Counted from the stretch's first letter, positions 40,971-49,882 are shown. The stretch is 64,000 bases of DNA from Pseudomonas corrugata (GCF_001269905.1 NZ_LHVK01000009.1:372001-436000), one strand, 5' to 3'. Notes: a model not told the origin generated them from the sequence alone. Made by a program: numbers and translations.

Positions 40971-41681
40971 TTAGAATTTCTCTTTGGCGGACAGGTAGCG
41001 CCACTGGCCCAGCGGTACCTTGCCAATGGACACGCCGCCGATGCGGATACGGCGAATGGCGACCACCTTGAGGCCGACGGCCTGGCAGAGCAGGGCCAGG
41101 ATGCCCGGTTGCGGGTTCTTCATGGCGAAGCGCAGGCGGTTCTCGTTCTGCCAACTGGCCTTTACCGCCGGCAATTCCTTGCCTTTGTAGGTCAGGCCAT
41201 GGTTCAGGCGATTCAGCCCATGGGCGACCATCTCGCCTTCGACTTCCACCACATATTCCTGCTCGATCTTGGCGGCGTCGGCGGTGAGCTTGCGCAGGAT
41301 CTTCCAGTCCTGGGTGAACACCAGCAGTCCGCTGGCGTTGGCCTGCAGGTCGGCGCTGGCGGTCAGGCGCAGGAAATGCCCCTTGAGCGGGCGTTTACCG
41401 AAACGGTGTTCTTCGCTCAGCGTCTCTGGCCGAAGGGTTGCCATTGCCGCGTCGGTTTCCATGCCGGCCGGGACGTTCAACAGGATCGTCACCGGCTCCG
41501 GTGCGGTGGCCTTGGCCTCGGGGTCAAGCTCGACGCGTTGGGCGTCGACTTTGAATTGCGGCTCGTCGACGACTTCACCGTCCACGGTGACCCAGCCACC
41601 CTCGATGAACAGTTCAGCCTCCCGACGGGAACAGCCGATAAGTTCGATGAGACGTTTGGAGAGGCGAATCGGGTCAGTCAT
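40971..41681 (-). CDS. RsuA/RluF-like rRNA pseudouridine synthase family protein
   Basis: This 236-aa protein has an N-terminal S4 RNA-binding domain (RLSKRLIELIGCSRREAELFIEGGWVTVDG) and a C-terminal domain like RsuA/RluF (KFTADAAKI-type insert and NQIRRM-equivalent VVAIRRIRIGGVSIG). The catalytic motif GRLD-x4-GLL is not conserved: the segment reads SADLQANASGLLVFT, with Gln at the spacing expected for Asp and an Asp two residues too early. Activity is therefore uncertain. The start is at MTDPIRLSKR; the longer upstream frame lacks homology. Confidence 0.8.
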   Translation of the reverse strand: MTDPIRLSKRLIELIGCSRREAELFIEGGWVTVDGEVVDEPQFKVDAQRVELDPEAKATAPEPVTILLNVPAGMETDAAMATLRPETLSEEHRFGKRPLKGHFLRLTASADLQANASGLLVFTQDWKILRKLTADAAKIEQEYVVEVEGEMVAHGLNRLNHGLTYKGKELPAVKASWQNENRLRFAMKNPQPGILALLCQAVGLKVVAIRRIRIGGVSIGKVPLGQWRYLSAKEKF

Positions 41682-41756
41682 GACAGGGCCGTAACAAAAA
41701 GAGGGGGGACATTGTACCTGCCTGGCGCCGGTTAATCGCGTGTCCATTTGTCTCGT

Positions 41757-42230
41757 CTACCCGCGTCGGGCCTTCAGGTCGGGCTGCCTGTAGCGCATGT
41801 GCAGCAACGGGTAAGGCTGGTTCATGCCGTCCCGTGCCGAACGGCCGACCACTTCGAAGCCTTGCTTGAGATAGAAGCCCAGGGCTTGCGGGTTCTGTTC
41901 GTTGACGTCCAGTTGATCGGCATTCAAGTGGTCCATGGCATAGCGCAGTAATTGCTTGCCCAAACCTTGGCCGCGGTGTTGCGGGTCGATGAACAGCATC
42001 TCGACCTTGCCGGCCGCGACACCGGCGAAACCGGTGATGCGCTGGCGGGTGTCCCGCGTGCAGATCAACATCACGGCATCCAGGTAACGGGTGAGCACCA
42101 GGTTTTTCAGCAGCTCGATGTAGCTGTCCGGCAGAAAGTCATGGGTAGCCCGTACCGACGCCTCCCAGACCTGGGTCAGTTCCTGGTAATCGCTGGATTT
42201 CGGTGTGTGGATGACCGAATGCTGGCGCAT
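41757..42230 (-). CDS. GNAT-family N-acetyltransferase (YjaB-like)
   Basis: This 157-aa acetyltransferase has the acetyl-CoA-binding motif A (MLFIDPQHRGQGLGKQLLRYA) and the YjaB-like VRATHDFL and DVNEQNPQALGFYLKQGFEVVGRS segments. The substrate is not evident. Confidence 0.85.
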   Translation of the reverse strand: MRQHSVIHTPKSSDYQELTQVWEASVRATHDFLPDSYIELLKNLVLTRYLDAVMLICTRDTRQRITGFAGVAAGKVEMLFIDPQHRGQGLGKQLLRYAMDHLNADQLDVNEQNPQALGFYLKQGFEVVGRSARDGMNQPYPLLHMRYRQPDLKARRG

Positions 42231-42282
42231 GCCCGCCTGTTCCTTGTGCTGGATGTCCTGGGTTTATCCATACGATAGCCGT

Positions 42283-42317
42283 AAAAAAGCCCCGCATCTT
42301 GTCGCAAGGGCGGGGCT
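42283..42317 (-). terminator. Terminator of rimO
   Basis: On the minus strand GCCCCGC and GCGGGGC pair around a 14-nt loop and lead into TTTTTT. It lies beyond the REP doublet after the rimO stop. Confidence 0.8.
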
Positions 42318-42347
42318 TGTCAATTTTTGCCTGAATATGAGAACCCT

Positions 42348-42437
42348 GTGGGAGCCGAGCTTGCTCGCGATAGCGTCGGATCAGCTGGTCTCTCATTCGG
42401 CTGACACACCGCTATCGCGAGCAAGCTCGGCTCCCAC
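42348..42437. repeat. REP doublet (GTGGGAGCCGAGCTTGCTCGCG variant)
   Basis: This variant REP carries an extra C (GGGAGCCGAGCTTGCTCGCG). It is present in both orientations around a 48-bp spacer and forms a hairpin between rimO and its terminator. Confidence 0.9.
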
Positions 42438-42490
42438 AGGTTCCTCATAGGCTCCCACGGGTAAAGCGGTGGTCCGTTAAACCAGTCAGA

Positions 42491-43831
42491 TCAGTTGATC
42501 TGTTCAGCCCACAAATCATACTCATCGGCATCGGTCACCTTGCACCAGACCTTGTCGCCCGGCTTGAGGTTGCTGCCGTTGTCGATGAAGACGTTGCCAT
42601 CGATTTCCGGAGCATCGAAGAAGCAACGACCGACGGCGCCTTGCTCGTCCACCTCATCCACCAGCACTTCGATTTCACGGCCGATGCGCATTTGCAGGCG
42701 CGCCGAGCTGATGGCCTGCTGGTGAGCCATGAAGCGCTCCCAACGGTCCTGCTTGATGTCGTCCGGTACCACGTCCAGGTCCAGGTCGTTGGCGGGTGCG
42801 CCGTCGACCGGCGAATACTGGAAGCAGCCGACGCGGTCGAGCTGGGCTTCGGTCAGCCAGTCCAGCAGGTACTGGAAGTCTTCTTCGGTTTCGCCGGGGA
42901 AACCGACGATGAAGGTCGAGCGGATGATCAGGTCCGGGCAGATTTCGCGCCAGTTCTTGATGCGCGCCAGGGTCTTGTCTTCGAACGCCGGGCGTTTCAT
43001 GGCCTTGAGGACTTTCGGGCTGGCGTGCTGGAACGGGATGTCCAGGTACGGCAGGATCTTGCCGGCGGCCATCAGTGGGATCAGTTCATCCACATGCGGG
43101 TATGGGTAGACGTAATGCAGGCGGACCCAGACGCCGAGGGTGCCGAGGGCTTCGCACAGTTCGGTCATGCGGGTCTTCACCGGCGCGCCATTCCAGAAAC
43201 CGGTGCGATATTTCACGTCGACGCCGTAGGCGCTGGTGTCCTGGGAGATCACCAGCAGCTCCTTGACACCGGCCTTGACCAGGCGCTGGGCTTCGTCGAG
43301 CACATCGCCCACCGGGCGGCTCACCAGCTTGCCGCGCATCGACGGGATGATGCAGAAGCTGCAGCTGTGGTTGCAGCCTTCGGAAATCTTCAGGTAGGCG
43401 TAGTGGCGCGGGGTCAGCTTGATGCCTTGTGGCGGCACCAGGTCGATCAGCGGGTTGTGGTCCTGTTTCGGTGGCACCACCTCGTGCACGGCGTTGACCA
43501 CTTGCTCGTACTGCTGCGGACCGGTCACGGCCAGCACGCTTGGGTGCACGTCGCGGATGTTGCCTTCTTCCACGCCCATGCAGCCGGTGACGATGACCTT
43601 GCCGTTTTCCTTGATGGCTTCACCGATCACTTCCAGGGATTCGGCCTTGGCCGAGTCGATGAAGCCACAGGTATTGACCACTACCACGTCGGCGTCCTGG
43701 TACGTGGACACGACGTCATAACCTTCCATGCGCAACTGGGTCAGGATGCGCTCGGAGTCGACCAGAGCCTTCGGGCAACCCAGGGATACGAAGCCGACCT
43801 TGGGATTGGCTGGCGTAGTAGTGGTGGACAT
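42491..43831 (-). CDS. rimO: Ribosomal protein S12 methylthiotransferase RimO
   Basis: This 446-aa radical-SAM enzyme methylthiolates Asp88 of S12. The N-terminal MTTase domain (VGFVSLGCPKALVDSERI; VNTCGFIDSAK) binds one cluster. The radical SAM core has SEGCNHSCSFCIIPSMRG with the CxxxCxxC motif. A C-terminal TRAM domain (IGREIEVLVDEVDEQGAVGR) binds the substrate. It is divergent from kup. Confidence 0.96.
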   Translation of the reverse strand: MSTTTTPANPKVGFVSLGCPKALVDSERILTQLRMEGYDVVSTYQDADVVVVNTCGFIDSAKAESLEVIGEAIKENGKVIVTGCMGVEEGNIRDVHPSVLAVTGPQQYEQVVNAVHEVVPPKQDHNPLIDLVPPQGIKLTPRHYAYLKISEGCNHSCSFCIIPSMRGKLVSRPVGDVLDEAQRLVKAGVKELLVISQDTSAYGVDVKYRTGFWNGAPVKTRMTELCEALGTLGVWVRLHYVYPYPHVDELIPLMAAGKILPYLDIPFQHASPKVLKAMKRPAFEDKTLARIKNWREICPDLIIRSTFIVGFPGETEEDFQYLLDWLTEAQLDRVGCFQYSPVDGAPANDLDLDVVPDDIKQDRWERFMAHQQAISSARLQMRIGREIEVLVDEVDEQGAVGRCFFDAPEIDGNVFIDNGSNLKPGDKVWCKVTDADEYDLWAEQIN

Positions 43832-44107
43832 GTCTAACCTCGGTGTAGGGGGATCGTCTCTTGCGGAGACAGGGCGCCTGGCGCGCCTCTGATCAAAAAG
43901 TGCGCAATTCTAGCGATGGGCGAGGCACTTGACCAGCTTTATACGGGGAAAAGCGACGAGTGCTGCGCTATGCTTCGCCCCTTTGCGCTTTACCGGCCAT
44001 TACAGTCAACTAAACACCTGTAACGGCATGTAAAACAGCGCATGCTGCGTAACGAGGCATAAGACTTCGTTGAACAAGAAGACAGATCTGGGAATCAGGA
44101 GTGCTGG

Positions 44108-46009
44108 ATGGGTCATGCAAGTAGTCAGGCGGCAGGTGCCGAGCATTCGGCATCGAAGTCGCTGAGCATGCTGGTGGCGGCGGTCGGGGTGGTTTACGGC
44201 GACATCGGCACCAGCCCGCTGTATACCCTTAAAGAAGTGTTCACCGGTGGCTACGGCGTGGCGGTCAACCATGACGGGGTGCTGGGCATCCTGTCCTTGA
44301 TCTTCTGGTCGTTGATCTGGGTGGTGTCGATCAAGTACATGATGTTCGTTCTGCGCGCCGATAACCAGGGCGAGGGCGGGATCATGGCGCTCACCGCCCT
44401 GGCGCGAAGGGCGGCGGGTGACCGGGCGCGGCTGCGCACGTTCCTGGTAACCTGCGGCTTGATCGGCGCGGCGCTGTTCTATGGCGACAGCATGATCACC
44501 CCGGCGATCTCCGTACTGTCGGCGATCGAAGGTCTGAATCTGGCGTTCGAAGGCATTGATCACTGGGTGGTGCCGTTGTCGCTGGTGGTGCTGGTGGGGC
44601 TGTTTCTGATCCAGCGGCACGGCACGGCACGGATCGGCATCCTGTTCGGCCCGATCATGGTGACCTGGTTCTTGGTGCTCGGTGCGCTCGGTATCTATGG
44701 CATCAGCCGGCAACCAGAGGTATTGCTGGCCGTTAACCCCGCCTGGACCGTGCGTTTCTTCGTGGTCCATCCGGGCATGGGCGTGGCGATCCTCGGCGCG
44801 GTGGTGCTGGCGCTGACCGGTGCCGAAGCGCTGTACGCCGACATGGGCCACTTCGGGCGCAAACCGATGGCCCGTGCCTGGTTCCTCCTGGTGCTGCCGG
44901 GGCTGATGCTCAACTATTTTGGCCAGGGTGCTCTGATGCTGGGGGACCCGGAAGCGGCACGCAACCCGTTCTATCTGTTGGCGCCAAGCTGGGCGCTGCT
45001 GCCATTGGTGGGCCTGGCGACCGTGGCCACGGTGATCGCTTCGCAAGCGGTGATTTCCGGCGCGTTTTCCCTGACCCGCCAGGCGATCCAGCTGGGCTAT
45101 ATCCCGCGTATGTACATCCAGCACACCTCCAGCGCCGAACAGGGCCAGATCTACATCGGCGCGGTGAACTGGTCGTTGATGGTCGGCGTGGTGCTGCTGG
45201 TGCTGGGGTTCGAATCCTCCGGTGCGTTGGCTTCGGCCTACGGCGTGGCGGTGACCGGTACCATGCTGCTGACCACCGTCCTGGTGTCGGCCGTGATGCT
45301 GCTGTTGTGGAAATGGCCGCCGCTGCTGGCGGTACCGGTGCTGCTCGGTTTCCTGCTGGTGGATGGCTTGTACTTCGCCGCCAACGTGCCGAAGATCATC
45401 CAGGGCGGCGCATTTCCAGTCATCGCCGGTATCGCTTTGTTCGTGTTGATGACCACCTGGAAACGTGGCAAGCAGTTGCTGATGGAGCGTCTCGACGAAG
45501 GCGCCTTGCCGCTGCCGATCTTCATCAGCAGCATCCGCGTGCAGCCACCCCATCGGGTGCAAGGCACCGCCGTGTTCCTGACCGCGCGTTCCGACGCCGT
45601 GCCTCACGCGCTGTTGCATAACCTGTTGCACAATCAGGTGCTGCACGAGCAAGTGGTCCTGTTGACGGTGGTGTACGAAGACATCCCGCGGGTTCCGCCG
45701 CAGCGGCGCTTCGAGGTCGATTCCTATGGCGAAGGCTTCTTCCGGGTGATCCTGCATTTCGGCTTCACCGACGAGCCGGACGTGCCCCAGGCCCTCAAGC
45801 TTTGTCATCTGGATGACCTGGATTTCAGCCCGATGCGCACGACCTACTTCCTCAGCCGCGAAACGGTCATTGCGTCCAAGCTCGAGGGCATGGCCCGCTG
45901 GCGCGAATTGCTGTTTGCCTTCCTGCTGAAGAATGCCAACGGCAACCTGCGCTTTTTCAACCTGCCGGTGAACCGGGTGATCGAGTTGGGGACGCAGGTC
46001 GAGATATAG
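44108..46009 (+). CDS. kup: Low-affinity potassium transporter Kup
   Basis: This 633-aa protein has about 12 membrane segments in the first 450 residues. The KUP signature VVYGDIGTSPLYTLKEVF is near the start and FYGDSMITPAISVLSA follows. A soluble C-terminal domain ends it. It imports K+ with protons. An AGGAG stands before the ATG. Confidence 0.96.
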   Translation: MGHASSQAAGAEHSASKSLSMLVAAVGVVYGDIGTSPLYTLKEVFTGGYGVAVNHDGVLGILSLIFWSLIWVVSIKYMMFVLRADNQGEGGIMALTALARRAAGDRARLRTFLVTCGLIGAALFYGDSMITPAISVLSAIEGLNLAFEGIDHWVVPLSLVVLVGLFLIQRHGTARIGILFGPIMVTWFLVLGALGIYGISRQPEVLLAVNPAWTVRFFVVHPGMGVAILGAVVLALTGAEALYADMGHFGRKPMARAWFLLVLPGLMLNYFGQGALMLGDPEAARNPFYLLAPSWALLPLVGLATVATVIASQAVISGAFSLTRQAIQLGYIPRMYIQHTSSAEQGQIYIGAVNWSLMVGVVLLVLGFESSGALASAYGVAVTGTMLLTTVLVSAVMLLLWKWPPLLAVPVLLGFLLVDGLYFAANVPKIIQGGAFPVIAGIALFVLMTTWKRGKQLLMERLDEGALPLPIFISSIRVQPPHRVQGTAVFLTARSDAVPHALLHNLLHNQVLHEQVVLLTVVYEDIPRVPPQRRFEVDSYGEGFFRVILHFGFTDEPDVPQALKLCHLDDLDFSPMRTTYFLSRETVIASKLEGMARWRELLFAFLLKNANGNLRFFNLPVNRVIELGTQVEI

Positions 46010-46073
46010 CGTCCACACAACCTGTTCAGCGCCCAGGAGCGCAGTGCGTCCCTGGCCGAGTGTGGGAACCAGG

Positions 46074-46106
46074 AGCCCCGTTGCCTTGCGGCAGCGGGGC
46101 TTTTTT
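46074..46106 (+). terminator. Intrinsic terminator of kup
   Basis: GCCCCGTTGCC-ttgc-GGCAGCGGGGC is a near-perfect stem followed by six T residues. It separates kup from the isonitrile operon. Confidence 0.92.
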
Positions 46107-46271
46107 AGCGGCATCTTCTGCCCCGGTATTCCGTGACAACACGCCGTGCGCGGCTTTGGAAGGTTTGACAGCTGCTCGCTTACTGTAGGAGGTTTACCCG
46201 CCCGCAGATCAAGAGGTATCTGCCGGCGGCCAAGGATTTGGCTGCCGTCACCATCAAACAAGGGATTGTCT

Positions 46272-47267
46272 ATGCAGGGTTCAACTACCGTTGCTCAACA
46301 GGTGGGCGGTCAGGGCGTGCATGAGCATCAGCCCGTCTCGCCCCGGAACATTGCCCAACAGATTCTCGAATGCCTGTTTCGCCGTCGTAGCCTCGCCCCT
46401 GGGGAAAGCGACGAACTTTCTTTGCAGGTGCTGGAGCCCCATCTGGCGAAAGTCATGCGGGCGGTCGAGAGCGGTCGCAAAGTTGAAATGGTCTTGCCGG
46501 CCTTTCCCGGAAAATCCCCCAGCCGCAAGAAGACCCTGAGTCACTTGCCTGACCTGGCTGAATACCATGCCATCGACGAGCTCCATCGCTTGTGTGCAGA
46601 AATCCAGGCGATCTATGCGCCGGGCGCACTGATCCACATCTGCTCCGATGGCTATGTGTTTGCCGATCTGGTGCGTGTTCCCGATGCGGACGTCAAGGCT
46701 TACACCGACTCGATCCAGGACTACGCCGAGCAGCACTACGGCGGTATGTTCGCCCATTTCGATCTCAGAAATGCCTACCCTCAGCTCGACTGCCTGGACG
46801 CCATGCGCGAAGAAATGATGATCGAGCACGGACAGTCGTTGATTCTGTTGCAACGGCGCTTCAAGGATGACCCGCACATGATGTTGATGTACTGCGGCAT
46901 CCATCGCTTCCTGTCCGAGGATTATTCAGGGCTTGAAGCATTCGCTGGCGTGAGCCTCAACGCGGTGAAGAAGATCGCCAAGCCGGCCTCGCAGCGGGTG
47001 ATTCAACGCAGTGAGGCCTGGAGCGCGTTGCTTCAGGCACGCTATCCGGATTGCCTGCGCCTGTCGATCCATCCGCAATTGGCGGTATCGACGAAAATCG
47101 GTATCCGCCTCGTGCCGACCAGTGACCTGTGGCGTACGCCCTGGCACTCGGTGGCAATCAAGCGACGGGGCGTGGTCACGCTCGAAAAACGCAGCAATGT
47201 CGACGAGCGTTTCCATCGACTGGTCTTTCGCAAGGGGCGTCCTTGTCACTACGCCAGCGCCCAATGA
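46272..47267 (+). CDS. Isocyanide (isonitrile) synthase, PvcA/Dit1 family
   Basis: This 331-aa protein has the PvcA/IsnA/Dit1 hallmarks. These are VEMVLPAFPGKSPSRKKTL (72-89), a helical HAIDELHRLC, IHICSDGYVFADLVRVPDAD (121-140) and the C-terminal RLSIHPQLAVSTKIGIRLVP (263-282) followed by TPWHSVA. Characterised members convert the amino group of Tyr or Trp to an isonitrile using a carbon from ribulose 5-phosphate. I start at MQGSTTVAQQ, which has AAGGGA 9 bp upstream; the frame continues 42 codons upstream without homology. It overlaps the HAD gene by 4 bp. The amino-acid substrate cannot be read from the sequence. Confidence 0.88.
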   Translation: MQGSTTVAQQVGGQGVHEHQPVSPRNIAQQILECLFRRRSLAPGESDELSLQVLEPHLAKVMRAVESGRKVEMVLPAFPGKSPSRKKTLSHLPDLAEYHAIDELHRLCAEIQAIYAPGALIHICSDGYVFADLVRVPDADVKAYTDSIQDYAEQHYGGMFAHFDLRNAYPQLDCLDAMREEMMIEHGQSLILLQRRFKDDPHMMLMYCGIHRFLSEDYSGLEAFAGVSLNAVKKIAKPASQRVIQRSEAWSALLQARYPDCLRLSIHPQLAVSTKIGIRLVPTSDLWRTPWHSVAIKRRGVVTLEKRSNVDERFHRLVFRKGRPCHYASAQ

Positions 47268-47983
47268 GGACGTCTCGGTTGCGGATCGATGCGGTGCTCT
47301 TCGATCTGGACGGTACCCTGGTGGACACCTTGCCGGACATCACCTGGTGCCTGAACCAGGTATTGCTGGAGCACGGATGTCCGGCGCTGACCGCGGAAGC
47401 GGTGCGGGACTATATCGGCGGCGGCACCACGGCGATGATCGAGGCGGTAGCGACGCAGTTTGGCATCGCCGATGCGGCCATGCTGCATCAGCGTTATGTA
47501 GCGATGTACCAAGATCATCTGGTGCAGTTTTCCAAACCTTTCAACGGTGTATTGGCAATGCTCGAAGGCTGCCGAGCGCTACAGCTGCCGCTGGCGATCG
47601 TGACCAACAAAGCCGAGGTCATGGCCTGCCAGGTCGCTGATGCGCTGCTCGCGCACACGCCCTTCAAGGCGATCCTGGGGCATCGCGCCGGCCGGCCACT
47701 CAAACCCCAGCCGGAGGTGGCGTGGGAAGCCGCTCGGCGGTTGTCGGTCGAGCCCCGCCATTGCCTGTTCGTTGGTGACACCGAGATCGACCTGCAAACC
47801 GCCCGCGCTGCGGGTATGCCCTCGGCAATGGTCGCCTGGGGCTATGGCGCGGTGTGCACCTGGCAGGCCCAGGCCCCGGACTTCTACTGTGAACAGCCGG
47901 CCGGGCTGTTACACATCCTCAAGCAACACTGTGGCGCCGCGCAGGCATTCACCGAGCGTGGCGATACCGTCAAATCCTGTTGA
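47264..47983 (+). CDS. HAD-family phosphatase within the isonitrile operon
   Basis: This 239-aa HAD subfamily IA hydrolase resembles phosphoglycolate phosphatase. It has motif I VLFDLDGTLVDT (Asp14, Asp16), a helical cap, motif II AIVTNK, motif III Lys in LKPQPE and motif IV FVGDTEIDLQTA. Its ATG overlaps the isocyanide synthase stop (ATGA), so the two are coupled. HAD enzymes are not a standard part of pvc/isn clusters. It might dephosphorylate a sugar-phosphate product or intermediate, but it could be an unrelated phosphatase. Confidence 0.85.
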   Translation: MRTSRLRIDAVLFDLDGTLVDTLPDITWCLNQVLLEHGCPALTAEAVRDYIGGGTTAMIEAVATQFGIADAAMLHQRYVAMYQDHLVQFSKPFNGVLAMLEGCRALQLPLAIVTNKAEVMACQVADALLAHTPFKAILGHRAGRPLKPQPEVAWEAARRLSVEPRHCLFVGDTEIDLQTARAAGMPSAMVAWGYGAVCTWQAQAPDFYCEQPAGLLHILKQHCGAAQAFTERGDTVKSC

Positions 47984-48010
47984 TATACCCACTCTCAAGG
48001 AAGCTGTTCC

Positions 48011-49771
48011 ATGGAACATAGAGAAGCCTGGATCACGGCCGTCAGCGATTTGCTGGGCGGTTACCTGTTCAAGGGCACGGATGATCGTTTCGAAACACAG
48101 GGTCGGGACCATCTGGCGCACCGGCTGGGGCAATGCTTCGATCAGCGCCGTCCGGTACGCCTGATCCTGCCGGGCTTTCCCTGCAAATCCCCCAATGCCA
48201 TCGACCAGACCTTCGGCGTGGTGCCGGACTATGGCGAGTTCATGGCCATCGAGCGCCTCGATCAGATGGGCCAGGCGATTGCCGCGTTGCATGAGCCGGG
48301 GTGTGTGGTGTCGATTCTCAGCGATGGAACGACTTTCAACGACATCGTCGGGGTGACCGACGAGGTTCGTGCTACCTATAACCGGGCGCTGCGTGAACTG
48401 TGTACGACCCACACGATTGAGTGGGTCAGCATGGAAGACTTGTTCCCGCAGGCACAAAGTGCCGAGTCGGTGCGCGCCAGCCTGGTCAAGCAGGCCCGGT
48501 TGCCCTGGAAAAACCTGGGAGACCTGATCGAGCAGAGCCGGCACGATGAAGCCCTCGGTAGGACCCATGACAATCTCTGCAGTCATCTCTACAACGACCT
48601 GCGCCTGTGCCGCGAGGGCGGGCAGAGCGAGGACGAGTACCTGCAGCAGATCAACTACAAGGCTTACCAGATGATGCTGCGCGGGCAGGCCTTGAATGCG
48701 GCGGTGGATCGCTTCTTCCCCGATGACATTCGGCTGTCGGTCCACCAATACAACAATGCCGGGCCCAAGTTTACCGTCGGGCTGGCCGAAGGGCTGAGCC
48801 GCGCCGACAGCCCCTGGCACGCCGTGCCGGTGTGCAACCTCGATGGGAGCCAGCACCTGCGGGCGCGGGCCCAGGTCGATCTTGACCAGCATGTGCTGGT
48901 CACTTGGCAGGGGAGGCCGTGGCTTTACCACCAGACAGAAGGTCCCCAGGCACAAGGCTTTGAGTTCGAGCTGCAAAAGCTCCCGCTCTTTGGCCTGGTG
49001 GTCCGGGATCCGTTGGGGTTGGGTTTCGAGCGACTGTCCACGGGGTTGCTGGAGTCACTGGTGGAAACCTTCGGCTTTGTTTGCCTCAAGGGTTGTCATT
49101 TTGAGGACCAGGACAGTTTCGCCCGCAGTTGCGAACGCTTTGGCACGTTGTACGAATGGGCCTTTGGCGCGGTGCACGTGGTCAAGCCGGCGGACAAACC
49201 GCAGGGGGTGGTGCACTCGCTGGAAAAAACGCCCTTGCACTGGGACTTGAACATGCTGCCCGACAGCGATGCCCAGGTGCAGCGCAACCCGAAATTCTGC
49301 GCCAGCAAGTTCATGTTGTATTGCAAGACGGCGCCGCTACCGGGCGAAGGCCAGACCACCGTCGTCGACAGCCGGAACGTGCTGCGCAAGGTCGGCTTGC
49401 AGGTCGCTCGGCAATGGCAGGCGGTGAACATCACCTACTACACCAAGATGACCTACTTCGGCGGTTCGCCGCGCATGTACAGCCTGGTGGATCGTCACCC
49501 CCGCAGCGGCGAACTCATCCTGCGTTACCAGGAAGGTACCGATTCGACACTGCAGACCCTCAGCCAGTCTGTGCAGGATCATGACGAGGAGACTCAACAG
49601 GCCTTACTGGATCAGATCAACGGTCTGGTCTACGACCCTGAGTGCCTGATTGCCCATCAATGGAGCGAAGGCGATCTGGTACTGATCGACAACTATCGAA
49701 CGCTGCACGGGCGGCGGGCGATGTCGGCGGGTTCTGCTTCGCGGGAGCTGTGGCGGGTGCAGGTCTACTAG
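48011..49771 (+). CDS. PvcA/Dit1 domain fused to PvcB/TauD-type Fe(II)/2-oxoglutarate oxygenase
   Basis: This 586-aa two-domain protein has an isocyanide-synthase-like domain at about residues 1-310: RPVRLILPGFPCKSPNAIDQT, VVSILSDGTTFNDIVGVTDE and DDIRLSVHQYNNAGPKFTVGL with SPWHAVP. The C-terminal TauD-like domain (about 320-586) has HxD at His410-Trp-Asp412, the distal His566 in NYRTLHGRRA and Arg in SRELWRVQV. In known pathways (PvcB, IsnB) a separate oxygenase oxidises the isonitrile amino acid. Here both activities would sit in one chain. The first domain is more diverged than the stand-alone synthase. AAGGA precedes the ATG, 27 bp after the HAD stop. Confidence 0.85.
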   Translation: MEHREAWITAVSDLLGGYLFKGTDDRFETQGRDHLAHRLGQCFDQRRPVRLILPGFPCKSPNAIDQTFGVVPDYGEFMAIERLDQMGQAIAALHEPGCVVSILSDGTTFNDIVGVTDEVRATYNRALRELCTTHTIEWVSMEDLFPQAQSAESVRASLVKQARLPWKNLGDLIEQSRHDEALGRTHDNLCSHLYNDLRLCREGGQSEDEYLQQINYKAYQMMLRGQALNAAVDRFFPDDIRLSVHQYNNAGPKFTVGLAEGLSRADSPWHAVPVCNLDGSQHLRARAQVDLDQHVLVTWQGRPWLYHQTEGPQAQGFEFELQKLPLFGLVVRDPLGLGFERLSTGLLESLVETFGFVCLKGCHFEDQDSFARSCERFGTLYEWAFGAVHVVKPADKPQGVVHSLEKTPLHWDLNMLPDSDAQVQRNPKFCASKFMLYCKTAPLPGEGQTTVVDSRNVLRKVGLQVARQWQAVNITYYTKMTYFGGSPRMYSLVDRHPRSGELILRYQEGTDSTLQTLSQSVQDHDEETQQALLDQINGLVYDPECLIAHQWSEGDLVLIDNYRTLHGRRAMSAGSASRELWRVQVY

Positions 49772-49826
49772 GATCAACCCTTTGCGGCAGCGAGTCTGCT
49801 CGCAAAGGCAGCAGCGTCGTTACAGC

Positions 49827-49863
49827 AAAAAGCCCCTGCATGCTGCAAAGCTGCAGGGGCTTC
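49827..49863. terminator. Bidirectional terminator after the isonitrile operon
   Basis: AGCCCCTGCA pairs with TGCAGGGGCT, with an A-run upstream and TTCT downstream; it also ends the convergent virJ transcript. A degenerate REP-like segment (GCAGCGAGTCTGCTCGCAAA, 49787-49806) lies just before it. Confidence 0.85.
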
Positions 49864-49882
49864 TCGTTAAGGCTGCATCAGA

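Noticed and set aside
46186..46192. AGGAGG-like ribosome-binding site upstream of the isonitrile synthase gene
   Set aside because: No start codon lies at the correct distance; the synthase has its own AAGGGA site before the ATG at 46272.
44006..46261. 751-codon frame antisense to kup
   Set aside because: It is very rich in His, Gln and Arg, typical of an antisense shadow in high-GC DNA; kup is clear.
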